The notes under the pieces are model-generated. The model was not told the DNA's origin. It did no database searches and saw only the letters and a list, made by a program, of their open reading frames with translations. From Chitinophaga tropicalis (lineage in GTDB: Bacteria > Bacteroidota > Bacteroidia > Chitinophagales > Chitinophagaceae), in the NCBI RefSeq assembly GCF_009758205.1, contig NZ_WRXN01000020.1:31798-95797 (forward strand): a stretch of 64,000 nucleotides of DNA, written 5' to 3'. Both the position numbers and the translations under genes were made by a program. Of the stretch, positions 9,718 to 18,039 are shown in pieces (within the stretch, counting starts at the first letter, position 1; each line of letters begins with the position of its first letter).

Positions 9718-10280
9718 GACAGTTCCTTCACAAAGCTGATCATCTCACGGATGCCCAGCACTTTATCTACCGGTACCACCGTCATGGCATGTTTGGGCAT
9801 AAAAGCCACTTCTGCCTCTTCCGGGTCCTGTACGGCTATAAAACCACCCAACTCCTTTACCTCTTTCAGTCCCTCTGTACCGTCAATATTAGCACCGGAT
9901 AACAGTATACAGTATAACCGGTCTCCAAATACCTCTGCCGCAGACATAAACGTAACGTCTATACTGGGACGGCTGTAATTTACTTTTTCAGAAGCATCCA
10001 GTGTCAGTGATCCATCCGGTTCTATCAGCAGGTGATAATCAGATGGTGCAATGTAAATATGTCCTGGCAACAACAGGTCCTTCTCATCTGCTTCTTTCAG
10101 CGGAAGGCAGGTTTTGCCTGCCAGCAGCCGGGCCAGCAGCATATCACTGTCGCTCTTCCTGTGCAATACAATGATCATAGCCAGTGGCCAGTCCGCCTCC
10201 AGTTCTGGCAGCAACTGCATCAGTATGTCCAGGCTGCCGGCCGAACCTCCTATCACAAGTAATTTGGAAACGGGAATCAT
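9714..10280 (-). CDS. cheB: CheB-type methylesterase, catalytic domain only
   Basis: A 188-residue protein matching only the C-terminal esterase domain of CheB, with no receiver domain. The catalytic triad is visible as S13 (GGSAGS), H40 (IVLHRK) and D133 (SGANIDGTEG), aligned with the Ser-His-Asp triad of the family. The ATG overlaps the cheR stop by 4 bp, so translation is probably coupled. CheB removes methyl groups from glutamate residues of chemoreceptors. No chemoreceptor gene is nearby, so the substrate here is unknown. Confidence 0.92.
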   Translation of the reverse strand: MIPVSKLLVIGGSAGSLDILMQLLPELEADWPLAMIIVLHRKSDSDMLLARLLAGKTCLPLKEADEKDLLLPGHIYIAPSDYHLLIEPDGSLTLDASEKVNYSRPSIDVTFMSAAEVFGDRLYCILLSGANIDGTEGLKEVKELGGFIAVQDPEEAEVAFMPKHAMTVVPVDKVLGIREMISFVKELS

Positions 10281-11107
10281 GTCGATATTTTTCTCCAGAT
10301 TTTTTCCTTCTGTACTATAGGTTTAAATAAAGACGCTATGGAAGTAAACCGCAGCGTTTCTTTGGCGCCCAGCGCCATAAAGCCCAGTTGTTCAAGGCTA
10401 TCGCTGAAAAGATGTAATACTTTGTCCTGCAGGTCCTTATTGAAATAGATCAGCACATTCCTGCAAACTATGAGCTGGAACTCGTTGAACGATCTATCTG
10501 TTACCAGGTTGTGCGCAGCAAAGATGATCTTTTCACTCAGCAGTTCTGAAAACTTTGCGTATTCGTAGTTTGCCGCGTAATAACGTGAAAACTCCTGTTG
10601 TCCGCCGGACTGCTGATAATTCTGTGAATACTGCTGCATATGCGCCAGGGGAAAGATGCCCTTACGCGCCTTCTCCAGCACACTCTCGTTGATGTCTGTA
10701 GCATAGATCACAGATTTATGCAGCAGGTCCATTTCGTGCAGCAGGATAGCCATTGAATATACTTCTTCTCCTGTAGAACAGCCGGCATGCCAGATCCGTA
10801 TGAAAGGATAAGTAGCCAGCACAGGTAACACATGTTTGCGTAACGCCTCGAAAAAAGCCGGATCCCTGAACATTTCGGTAACGTTCACTGTGATCTGTTC
10901 CATCAGGTAGGTCAGGTAAACAGGATCAGATTTTACCCGGTAGCGGAACTCTGCAAAAGAGGGAAAACGATCAGTAGTATAGACCCTCTGCAAACGACGC
11001 TTTACAGATGCAAAGGAATAATCTGTAAAGTCATATCCATATTGCTCCAGCAAATCATTTAACAGAATAACTATTTCTTCATCCTTGAGGTGTCGCAGGC
11101 TATCCAT
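10277..11107 (-). CDS. cheR: CheR-type protein-glutamate methyltransferase
   Basis: A 276-residue SAM-dependent methyltransferase of the CheR family, with the N-terminal helical domain and the catalytic domain both present. Motifs include the SAM-binding loop HAGCSTGEEVYSMA, the YATDINESVLEKA strand and the CRNVLIYF motif near the C-terminus. It is the first gene of a two-gene cheR-cheB operon and is convergent with the hybrid kinase. Such trios without flagellar genes occur in gliding or non-motile Bacteroidota; a role outside chemotaxis is my inference. Confidence 0.93.
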   Translation of the reverse strand: MDSLRHLKDEEIVILLNDLLEQYGYDFTDYSFASVKRRLQRVYTTDRFPSFAEFRYRVKSDPVYLTYLMEQITVNVTEMFRDPAFFEALRKHVLPVLATYPFIRIWHAGCSTGEEVYSMAILLHEMDLLHKSVIYATDINESVLEKARKGIFPLAHMQQYSQNYQQSGGQQEFSRYYAANYEYAKFSELLSEKIIFAAHNLVTDRSFNEFQLIVCRNVLIYFNKDLQDKVLHLFSDSLEQLGFMALGAKETLRFTSIASLFKPIVQKEKIWRKIST

Positions 11108-11350
11108 GTCTTACTTGATCGTTAAACTAATATCCATCCGTAAGTTCGTAAAGTTTTCCCGCATTTCAGCGCAGAGAAAGCAAAGCCGCTTATTTAACCG
11201 GTTTAAAATCAAAAAGAACTATAAATTTTGAAATAAATCAATATGTGAGTATTCCTACCTAAAATCCAACGTTAATAGTATCCCGTTAATAATAACACAG
11301 GGTACCTTTATCCTGCCTTATACCTGACTATTGCCAACATAATACCAACT

Positions 11351-12151
11351 ATGTCACTGAACAGAGTGCTGTTGTACACAGCTGCATTTACAGGGGCTGC
11401 CCTGATCAGCGCCTTCCGGATGGATGAAGGGACAATGCGCCTTATGGGGATGAAAACATCGACTGACAGAACTGTCATCTCCTATCACGAGAATAAAAGC
11501 GTGTCTTCCCTGCTTACCATGCATAACAGTAGTGATGGTGTATATACCACCACACGTATTCCTGTTTATGAAAATGGCCGCCTGGTGAAAATGTTTATCA
11601 CTGATGAAGAAAGCACCAGTGAGCCAAGACTGTTTTCTTCATTTGACTATTCAGATAAACAGGAGATCATCAGGATCAGTTATTACCTGGGTAATGCCGT
11701 ACATGCTTACGACTCATTGGTTTACAACAGTGAAGGGCGTATTGTTGAACGTTATTATTTTGACCGGACGAGAAGTAAAGCACCTTTTACCAATAACAGC
11801 TTCCAGCGTTATAACTGGGACAGGAACGGGAATATTGTCAGTGTAGATAATATGGGAAGACCGGACCCTAAGCTGCCTTTTACACATGGTTCAACTACGG
11901 TGTACCAGTATGACGGTCATCCTAATATACAACGTAGTATACCACTGCTGGCTTATCTTGTAGATGTGGCCGCCATTAATCTTTCCGCCAATAATATCGT
12001 TTCTGAGACTATTCAACCGGCTAATGGCGGCAGGGCTATAGTTAACAGGTATAAATATGCTTATAAGGATAAAAAGTACCCGTCTCACGTTACCGCCACC
12101 TTTTCTGGTAATGAGGGGTCTGTAATCACAGAGCTGGAATGGTCTGAATAA
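11351..12151 (+). CDS. Exported protein of unknown function with YD-like strands
   Basis: A 266-residue protein with a weak N-terminal signal-like segment (LLYTAAFTGAALISAF). The body contains YENGRLVKM, YNSEGRIVERYYF and WDRNGNIVSVDN segments that look like RHS/YD-type beta strands (Y-x-x-x-G-x-I/L-V). Many Bacteroidota have similar lone secreted proteins of unknown role. It stands alone between the cheR operon and the antiporter and ends at a good hairpin. Confidence 0.75.
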   Translation: MSLNRVLLYTAAFTGAALISAFRMDEGTMRLMGMKTSTDRTVISYHENKSVSSLLTMHNSSDGVYTTTRIPVYENGRLVKMFITDEESTSEPRLFSSFDYSDKQEIIRISYYLGNAVHAYDSLVYNSEGRIVERYYFDRTRSKAPFTNNSFQRYNWDRNGNIVSVDNMGRPDPKLPFTHGSTTVYQYDGHPNIQRSIPLLAYLVDVAAINLSANNIVSETIQPANGGRAIVNRYKYAYKDKKYPSHVTATFSGNEGSVITELEWSE

Positions 12152-12159
12152 AATATTTT

Positions 12160-12191
12160 TATGGCGCTATGCATAGCTGCACAGCGCCATA
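12160..12191. terminator. Terminator hairpin between convergent genes
   Basis: A 9-bp perfect stem (TATGGCGCT / AGCGCCATA) with a 14-nt loop lies just after the stop at 12151 and just before the stop of the convergent antiporter gene; T-rich sequence precedes it and A-rich sequence follows it. Confidence 0.6.
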
Positions 12192-12198
12192 AATCATA

Positions 12199-14439
12199 TT
12201 AAGCTATTTGCTGCTCTCTAATAAAAGCATTCAGTTTCTTCCCACTGCCCGCTACCCATATAATATCACCTTCTTCCAGTAAAGTATTAGATTCAGGATT
12301 CAGGATCCTCCTTCCCTTACGCTCAATTCCCAGTACAATTCCACTGGTACGTTCACGTATCCCTACTTCCCGGATAGACCTGTTCTTCAGTTTAGACTTC
12401 GCTCCTATCAGGAACTGTTTCAATGCAATAGGGTCTGTATCCTGCACCTGCTGTTCAATATCTGCAGCAGATGGTTCCAGGAACTGGTTGAATTTCTCCA
12501 GCTGCTCGTCTGTACCTATTGTTGTCACTACGTCTCCAGGGAAAAGGCGTTCATTCTTATCAGGTGCATATATTTTCTGTCCGCTCCGGTTGATCAGGGC
12601 AATATTGACCCCGTAATTTTCCCTCAGCGCCAGGTCCAGTAAGGTCTTGCCGGCGGCCAGGCTATGTGCGCGGATCTCGGTAACAGCCAGATGGGCATCC
12701 CAGGGAGCCAGCACCGCTTTGCTGATATTCCCTACACGAGCTTCACGCGCATTGAAATTGGAAAAGAAACGTGCTTCTATAGTATTGTAGAAGGACTGAA
12801 TGCGGTGCCGGAGCACGAATATCAGTATTACAATGCCCATTGTTACCAGTAAAGCCACTGAATAGGAGAAGAACCTGTCCATAAAGAAACCTATCAGGAA
12901 CACAGCCAGCACTATCCTGGATAAGCGCAGTAAGAGCAGCGGCCCTCTGTACCTTTTCTGCTCCCAGATGCTGGACGATTCTTTTGAGCTTAATTTCCGG
13001 AAAGCCAGCGCCCAGAGGAAAGGCATGAGCAATACAAGTGTGATCATAGCACTGCCTACCCTTCCCCAGTTGTATCCGCCGATCTTTATATTGACCAGTG
13101 GCAGCAGGTAATAATAACACAACAGTGTGATAGAGAGGATGATCACAGAGGAGATCACCATGTTGACGAAATAGGAACGGAGCAGCTGTTTCCAGTCGCT
13201 CACCACAGAGATAGTCTGTGCGGCAGCACTGTAACGGTTCAGCGATGTCTTCCACCGGTGTGGCAGGATAGCGGACAGCTTTTCAAATGCCGGGGCCGAC
13301 AGGCGGATCATATACGGTGTAGTGAAAGTGGTTACTGCCGATACTGCTACTGCAACCGGGTAAAGAAAATCACTTGTCACCTTGAGTGATAACCCCAGCT
13401 GGGCAATGATAAAAGAGAACTCTCCTATCTGTGCCAGGCTCATGCCGCCCTGAACAGCAGTTTTCAGCGGTTGCCCGGATAACAGGGCGCCGATGCCGGT
13501 GCTGAGGGTTTTGCCTAAAATGGTTACAACCGTAATGATAGCCACCGGTCCTGCGTATTTCAGCAGCATGGACGGATCTATCAACATGCCGACAGAAATA
13601 AAGAAGACTGCTCCGAAAAGCTCTTTTACCGGTTTAATGAGATGTTCTATTTTCTCTGCCTGTGTAGTTTCTGCCAGTATAGATCCCATGATGAATGCGC
13701 CAAGGGCCGGAGAAAAACCTGCGTGGGTAGCCAGTACCACCATCAGCAGGCAAAGCCCGATGGAGGTCACCAGCAGGGTCTCTTCATTCATCAGCTTCTT
13801 CGTTTTCCGTAACAGGGTTGGCAGGAAAAAGATGCCGAATACAAACCAGGCAATAAGGAAGAACACCAGTTTCACCACAGATTCCAGCATTTCGCCTCCG
13901 GCAAACTGCTGGCTGACAGCTAGAGTAGATAGTAATACCAGCAGGACTATAGCTACCAGGTCTTCCACGACCAGGATGCCGAATACCAGTCCGGCAAACT
14001 GTTGACCTTTAATGCCCAGCTCTTCAAATGCGCGGATGATGATGGTAGTAGAAGAAATAGAAAGTATGCCGCCCAGGAAGATGCTGTCCATAGTAGACCA
14101 GCCCATGAGCTGTCCTACTCCATATCCCAGCAGCAGCATAAAAATAACTTCTACTATGGCTGTAATGGAGGCAGAGCCGCCTACTTTGATCAGCTTTTTA
14201 AAACTGAATTCAAGACCCAGACTGAACAGCAGGAATATAACCCCTATCTCAGACCAGATCCTGATATTAGCTTCGTCAGAGACACTGGGTATAAAAGAGA
14301 CATGCTGTCCTGCAAGCAGGCCGGCTACAATGTAACCCAATACAAGCGGTTGTTTCAATCGCTTGAAAATGAGGGTGGTGATTGCTGCTGTAATTAATAT
14401 CAGTGCCAGGTCGGTAATCAGAGGTGGTAAATGTATCAT
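12199..14439 (-). CDS. CPA2-family cation/proton antiporter with RCK C-terminal domains (Kef type)
   Basis: A monovalent cation:proton antiporter-2 protein, probably K+/H+. The start is set at the ATG giving MIHLPPLITDLALILITAA; the frame stays open 26 codons further upstream without adding family sequence. About 12 membrane helices fill residues 1-390 with the LGYIVAGLLAG and FLFSLGLEF-type motifs of the family. A second hydrophobic block follows near residue 440. Two TrkA-C/RCK-like domains lie at the end (GDVVTTIGTDEQLEKF and LEEGDIIWVAGSGKKLNAF). Full length for the family. It appears to be a single-gene unit. Confidence 0.9.
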   Translation of the reverse strand: MIHLPPLITDLALILITAAITTLIFKRLKQPLVLGYIVAGLLAGQHVSFIPSVSDEANIRIWSEIGVIFLLFSLGLEFSFKKLIKVGGSASITAIVEVIFMLLLGYGVGQLMGWSTMDSIFLGGILSISSTTIIIRAFEELGIKGQQFAGLVFGILVVEDLVAIVLLVLLSTLAVSQQFAGGEMLESVVKLVFFLIAWFVFGIFFLPTLLRKTKKLMNEETLLVTSIGLCLLMVVLATHAGFSPALGAFIMGSILAETTQAEKIEHLIKPVKELFGAVFFISVGMLIDPSMLLKYAGPVAIITVVTILGKTLSTGIGALLSGQPLKTAVQGGMSLAQIGEFSFIIAQLGLSLKVTSDFLYPVAVAVSAVTTFTTPYMIRLSAPAFEKLSAILPHRWKTSLNRYSAAAQTISVVSDWKQLLRSYFVNMVISSVIILSITLLCYYYLLPLVNIKIGGYNWGRVGSAMITLVLLMPFLWALAFRKLSSKESSSIWEQKRYRGPLLLLRLSRIVLAVFLIGFFMDRFFSYSVALLVTMGIVILIFVLRHRIQSFYNTIEARFFSNFNAREARVGNISKAVLAPWDAHLAVTEIRAHSLAAGKTLLDLALRENYGVNIALINRSGQKIYAPDKNERLFPGDVVTTIGTDEQLEKFNQFLEPSAADIEQQVQDTDPIALKQFLIGAKSKLKNRSIREVGIRERTSGIVLGIERKGRRILNPESNTLLEEGDIIWVAGSGKKLNAFIREQQIA

Positions 14440-14640
14440 CCGGTCTTTCAGTTTTAAATTGTTGATTATAAGAATAACGCCAGCAGGTATGATGATGTTA
14501 AAAGAATGACATATCATACCTGAAAATGGTAGTGTACCAATCGTTTTTTGCTTGTCCGCCTTCGGTGGACAAACTGAGATAGTGGGTTTGCCTGTCTGTG
14601 ACAGCCAAACTGAAGAAAACTATGTTCTGTGCTTAATTAC

Positions 14641-14979
14641 TTACCAAAAAATGTGCTGGGGAAAAAGAAGCGATCGTATAATAGCATGTACATCCGGCAA
14701 TAAACGTGATGCCTGTACTTTACATAGAAAAAAAGGAATGCGGGGAAGAAAGTATTCTCTGAACGTTCCGGCGCCGTCACGGCTTTCGGATTTAATGGGG
14801 GTGACAACCTGGTTATGAGGTGTTTCTATTGTTCTTTCGGGAAGGTCCTGCTTTCTTTCCTGCCACTTCTGCCACGAGACAAATGTCTTTCTGACACTAT
14901 CATTTACTTTCGCGCCGGCTTTAGCTCCGCCGCAAAGAAGTAAAAGAAGAAGAAGACACAGGTGAAAAACATGACGCAT
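14641..14979 (-). CDS. Possible small secreted protein
   Basis: A 112-residue frame whose first 22 residues form a strong signal peptide (MRHVFHLCLLLLLLLCGGAKAG). The mature part is basic and matches nothing I recognise. It lies 24 nt downstream of the marR stop on the same strand, so it could be the second gene of that unit. A plus-strand frame overlaps it at 14552-14818 but lacks any signal or motif. The signal peptide is the only positive evidence. Confidence 0.45.
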   Translation of the reverse strand: MRHVFHLCLLLLLLLCGGAKAGAKVNDSVRKTFVSWQKWQERKQDLPERTIETPHNQVVTPIKSESRDGAGTFREYFLPRIPFFLCKVQASRLLPDVHAIIRSLLFPQHIFW

Positions 14980-15003
14980 GCCGGCAAAGATATTCTTTTC
15001 TCA

Positions 15004-15456
15004 CTATCCCCGTATCTTATCCAGCAGATCGCTCAGCACTGAGGCTTCTTCTGCGGTTACTCTTTCGGCCAGGTCATCGTAGAAATTATCCATCAGTATT
15101 TCCACATCTTCCAGCAGTTTCAATCCTTTGGGAGTGATATTAATATCCATTTTACGGCGATTGTGCGGGCACAGTCTCCGCTGAACATAATCCAGCTTCT
15201 CCAGCTTATCCAGCAGCCGTGTTACATCGCTTGCCTTATCCAGCATCACTTCCTTGATACATCCGGCAGAAACCGGTTCAGGATGACGTCCTTTGATGAT
15301 CCGCAAGGCATTATAGTGCTGCGGAAGCAGGTCATATTCTTTCAGGTTAGCACCCAGTGCATCTCTCAACCAGTTACCAGTAAACAACAGGTTTACAATG
15401 ACCTTGTGATAGTCATCCTTAAACTTACGCTGATTAATAGCTTGTTCAATCTTCAT
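15004..15456 (-). CDS. MarR-family transcriptional regulator
   Basis: A 150-residue winged-helix regulator. The wHTH runs from about residue 45 to 115 (LPQHYNALRIIKG, ...LDKASDVTRLLDKLEKLDYVQR, then the wing CPHNRRKMDINITPKGL), the usual MarR layout with dimerisation helices at both ends. It is divergent from the YeeE/YedE pair. Its own promoter carries a 10-bp palindrome that overlaps the -33 element, which suggests autorepression. A related palindrome lies upstream of the yceI genes 3.9 kb away, making those genes a possible second target. Confidence 0.92.
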   Translation of the reverse strand: MKIEQAINQRKFKDDYHKVIVNLLFTGNWLRDALGANLKEYDLLPQHYNALRIIKGRHPEPVSAGCIKEVMLDKASDVTRLLDKLEKLDYVQRRLCPHNRRKMDINITPKGLKLLEDVEILMDNFYDDLAERVTAEEASVLSDLLDKIRG

Positions 15457-15460
15457 ATAT

Positions 15461-15490
15461 CAAAGATAATAAATAATACGTGTTGCAACA
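15461..15490 (-). promoter_or_regulatory. marR promoter with overlapping palindromic operator
   Basis: On the minus strand TTG (15488-15486), a 17-nt spacer and TATCTTTG (15468-15461) fit the Bacteroidota consensus. The TTG lies inside the perfect palindrome TGTTGCAACA (15481-15490), a likely MarR-dimer site positioned to block this promoter. Confidence 0.6.
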
Positions 15491-15530
15491 TATTTGCTTT
15501 AATGTATTTTCATACCAGCCACAAACCAAA

Positions 15531-15538
15531 TATATTTG
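15531..15538 (+). promoter_or_regulatory. -7 element ahead of the YeeE/YedE pair
   Basis: TATATTTG matches TAnnTTTG about 115 nt upstream of the first transporter half; no convincing TTG is seen at the -33 position. The MarR palindrome lies 40 bp upstream. Confidence 0.4.
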
Positions 15539-15651
15539 TATGTAATGGGTAGTGCATCAGTTTGAGTTTTACTCAGGGATGAAGGTTGACCTGCGGTCAG
15601 CCAGATATAACAGGCAAAATTGATCAAACCAATCTTCTAATAACTCATCTT

Positions 15652-16218
15652 ATGTTCATCAACAATCTATCCAATCCCTGGCCCTGGTATATAGCAGGTC
15701 CACTCATTGGCCTTACCGTACCTCTCTTATTATTACTTGGCAACCGCCATTTTGGTATTTCCTCCAACCTTCGTCATATCTGTGCAGCCTGCTTTCCGGC
15801 GCGTATTCCTTTCTTCTCCTACAACTGGAAACAGGAATCCTGGAATCTCTTTTTTGCGGCAGGTATACTTTCAGGCGGATATATTGCTGCTACCCTGCTG
15901 GCCAACCCTGCCCCGGTAAGCATACATCCTAACCTTGCCTGGGAGCTTTCCGGTTATGGTATTACTGATTATGAGCGTTTGCTTCCCATTCAGCTATTTA
16001 ACTGGCCAGCCCTCTTAACCCTTAAGGGATTTATATTGATAGTGGCGGGCGGTTTCCTTATAGGCTTTGGTACCCGTTACGCCGGAGGCTGTACTTCCGG
16101 TCATGCTATTATGGGTCTTTCTAACCTGCAATGGCCTTCGCTTGTTGCCACGTGTTGTTTCATGGCCGGTGGCTTTATTATGGCCAACCTGGTACTTCCC
16201 TTTATTCTTCAACTTTAA
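15652..16218 (+). CDS. YeeE/YedE-family transporter, first half
   Basis: An integral membrane protein of the YeeE/YedE (thiosulfate/sulfur-compound uptake) family. The start is placed at the ATG giving MFINNLSNPWPWYIAGPLIG; 22 upstream codons add only polar sequence. Several membrane helices are visible, with the family motif GGCTSGHAIMGLS near residues 143-155, whose Cys is of the kind used for substrate relay. The protein is half the size of single-chain YeeE proteins, and the missing half is encoded by the next gene 10 nt downstream. Confidence 0.87.
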   Translation: MFINNLSNPWPWYIAGPLIGLTVPLLLLLGNRHFGISSNLRHICAACFPARIPFFSYNWKQESWNLFFAAGILSGGYIAATLLANPAPVSIHPNLAWELSGYGITDYERLLPIQLFNWPALLTLKGFILIVAGGFLIGFGTRYAGGCTSGHAIMGLSNLQWPSLVATCCFMAGGFIMANLVLPFILQL

Positions 16219-16228
16219 AAAAAGCTGG

Positions 16229-16729
16229 ATGAAACATATTTCCAATGATACAGATTTCGAAATAGAAACAATTGATTCTAATGCAGTTAGCAATAGCAGC
16301 TTAATAAAAAGCAACCGGTGGCGGTTCTTCCATTATTTCCTTGCCGGCGCCTGGTTTGGAATACTCCTGGTAAAGTCTGAGGTTATTTCCTGGTTCCGTA
16401 TACAGGAAATGTTCAGGCTGCAATCCTTTCATATGTACGGGGTGATTGGATCAGCGGTGTTAACAGGTATTGTTTCCGTACTGATAATCAAACGATTGAA
16501 AATAAAAACCCTTTACGGGGAGCCCATTACTTTCAGCAATAAAACCTTCCATAAAGGCCAGATCTTTGGCGGGCTTCTTTTCGGTTTTGGCTGGGCGCTG
16601 ACCGGTGCGTGTCCCGGTCCCATCTTTGCCCAGATAGGCGCAGGTTTTACCGTGGCTACGGTTATGTTGCTCAGTGCTATATTGGGTACCTGGGTATATG
16701 GCGCTATACGTGATAAACTACCTCATTAA
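16229..16729 (+). CDS. YeeE/YedE-family transporter, second half
   Basis: A 166-residue membrane protein. The start is the ATG giving MKHISNDTDFE; the frame is open upstream but overlaps the preceding gene there. A polar N-terminus of about 30 residues is followed by four helices and the motif GWALTGACPGPIFAQIGAG, the counterpart of the Cys motif in the first half. The two halves probably assemble into one sulfur-compound transporter under the divergent MarR regulator. Sulfur specificity is inferred from the family. Confidence 0.87.
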   Translation: MKHISNDTDFEIETIDSNAVSNSSLIKSNRWRFFHYFLAGAWFGILLVKSEVISWFRIQEMFRLQSFHMYGVIGSAVLTGIVSVLIIKRLKIKTLYGEPITFSNKTFHKGQIFGGLLFGFGWALTGACPGPIFAQIGAGFTVATVMLLSAILGTWVYGAIRDKLPH

Positions 16730-16945
16730 GATTAAATGTTATAACACTAATTCAGCCACCAGCAGGGGTAAAAGGAAACATCAACAGTTATGTTAAACGA
16801 TTACGCAAGTGTTAACACTTTGTTAACGGGTCTTAATTCACCACGTTAACCAGAAAAAATATAGCCTTTACCAAAATAGAGATCCATGCGGAAAGTGGTC
16901 GATTATCTTTGGAATAGGTTTTTCATAGGATATGGTTAAAAAATT

Positions 16946-16969
16946 AAGGGCGGTATTCTTACCGCCCTT
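16946..16969. terminator. Perfect hairpin upstream of the SDR gene
   Basis: AAGGGCGGTA and TACCGCCCTT form a 10-bp perfect stem with a TTCT tetraloop. It lies 217 nt after the transporter stop and 61 nt before the SDR start, downstream of a -7-like box (TATCTTTG, 16904-16911). It could end the upstream transcript or act in the SDR leader. Confidence 0.5.
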
Positions 16970-17030
16970 CCTGTTTCCAGTCTTTCCGTACCTGCTTTGC
17001 ATTTATATAATTATCTTCTATCTTACTGCC

Positions 17031-17807
17031 ATGACATACGCTTTGATCACAGGCGCCAGCAAAGGCATTGGCAAATCACTGGCCGGAGGTTTAGCTGCCA
17101 GACAATATAATCTCCTGCTGGTAGCCCGTTCCGGGGAAGAGTTATCATTATTAGCCACACAACTTACTGAACAGTTCAAAGTGACAGTCAACTGGTTAGC
17201 GCTGGATCTCTCCCATCCGGATGCTGCCAGGCAGGTATATAAATGGTGTACAGACAACCATTATGAAGTATCCGTCCTGGTTAATAATGCAGGATATGCT
17301 GTCTGGGGAGATTTCGGAAAGCAATCGCTCGATGCCCAGCTGAACATGGTGCAGGTAAATGCACAGACGCCTGTGGCTCTTTGCCATTATATGCTGCCCT
17401 TACTGCAAAAGCATGCCCGTTCCTATATACTGAATGTTTCCAGCACAGCCGCTTACCAGGCGGTACGTACCCTGAGCCTTTATTCTGCATCCAAGGCCTT
17501 TATGCTGCTCTTTACCAGGGGAATAAGGCAGGAATTAAAGGGTACAGGCGTTACTGTCACCTGTCTCTGTCCGGGGCCGGTGAATACCAATTTCATAGAA
17601 CGCGCCGGTATGCAGGCTATTCAGGCTACTGCAGAGAAGTTTGGCATGACACCGGATGCAGTGGCGGCTATTGCCCTGAAAGGGCTCTTTAAAGGGAAAG
17701 CAGAGATCATTCCCGGCCCGCTCAACGCTATATCTTCTTTTATGACAAGGCTGGTTCCCAAGGACCTGGTTGAGAAGATTGCAGGAAACCTGTATAAAAA
17801 CAAATAG
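17031..17807 (+). CDS. Short-chain dehydrogenase/reductase
   Basis: A classical SDR of 258 residues. The start is the ATG giving MTYALITGASKGIG; a longer frame upstream encodes a hydrophobic stretch that crosses the hairpin and is not family sequence. Motifs are TGASKGIG for the cofactor, NNAGYAVWG, the catalytic Ser in LNVSSTAAY and YSASK (Tyr and Lys), and CPGPVNTNF. The pattern resembles DltE/YqjQ-type oxidoreductases. The substrate is unknown. Confidence 0.9.
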   Translation: MTYALITGASKGIGKSLAGGLAARQYNLLLVARSGEELSLLATQLTEQFKVTVNWLALDLSHPDAARQVYKWCTDNHYEVSVLVNNAGYAVWGDFGKQSLDAQLNMVQVNAQTPVALCHYMLPLLQKHARSYILNVSSTAAYQAVRTLSLYSASKAFMLLFTRGIRQELKGTGVTVTCLCPGPVNTNFIERAGMQAIQATAEKFGMTPDAVAAIALKGLFKGKAEIIPGPLNAISSFMTRLVPKDLVEKIAGNLYKNK

Positions 17808-17835
17808 ATCGCTCAGGATTTATTACTGAAAAGTT

Positions 17836-17900
17836 GTGCATCAGTTTGAATTTCTTTTCGATGTACAGCAAGGCCGGCTAAAAAATTCAAACCGGTGCAC
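17836..17900. repeat. Imperfect 18-bp inverted repeat
   Basis: Arms 17836-17853 and 17883-17900 are inverted copies with two differences, around a 29-nt centre. The arm core GTGCATCAGTTTGA (17836-17849) also occurs exactly at 15552-15565, upstream of the YeeE/YedE pair, and a related half (AGACTGGTGCA) follows near 17931. This may be a small interspersed repeat family or a regulatory element. It lies in the 402-nt gap before the PhyH gene. Confidence 0.5.
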
Positions 17901-17986
17901 TACTCACTGAAAGCGTACCGGTTAAAAATCAGACTGGTGCAATCCCCTATTTCAAACTAACATGTTATCTCCTCATTATTTTTTTT

Positions 17987-18033
17987 GTCTAAATTGGAAA
18001 TAGACTTATATTTACCCTACAAAATAAGTAGAC
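17987..18033 (+). promoter_or_regulatory. Twin GTCTA-N9-TAGAC operators
   Basis: Two 19-bp sites, 17987-18005 (both half-sites GTCTA/TAGAC intact) and 18015-18033 (CCCTA/TAGAC), flank a near-consensus -7 box (TATATTTA, 18007-18014). The second site and 3 nt beyond it match 18 of 20 bases of the operator at the M28 peptidase promoter (18017-18036 against 43387-43406). Confidence 0.55.
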
Positions 18034-18039
18034 TAATAG

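Noticed and set aside
14552..14818. 88-codon plus-strand frame between the antiporter and marR
   Set aside because: No signal peptide, domain or promoter, and it overlaps a minus-strand frame with a strong signal peptide.
16067..16228. N-terminal extension of the second YeeE half into the first half's gene
   Set aside because: The extension lies out of frame over conserved codons of the first gene; the ATG at 16229 gives a normal half-transporter.
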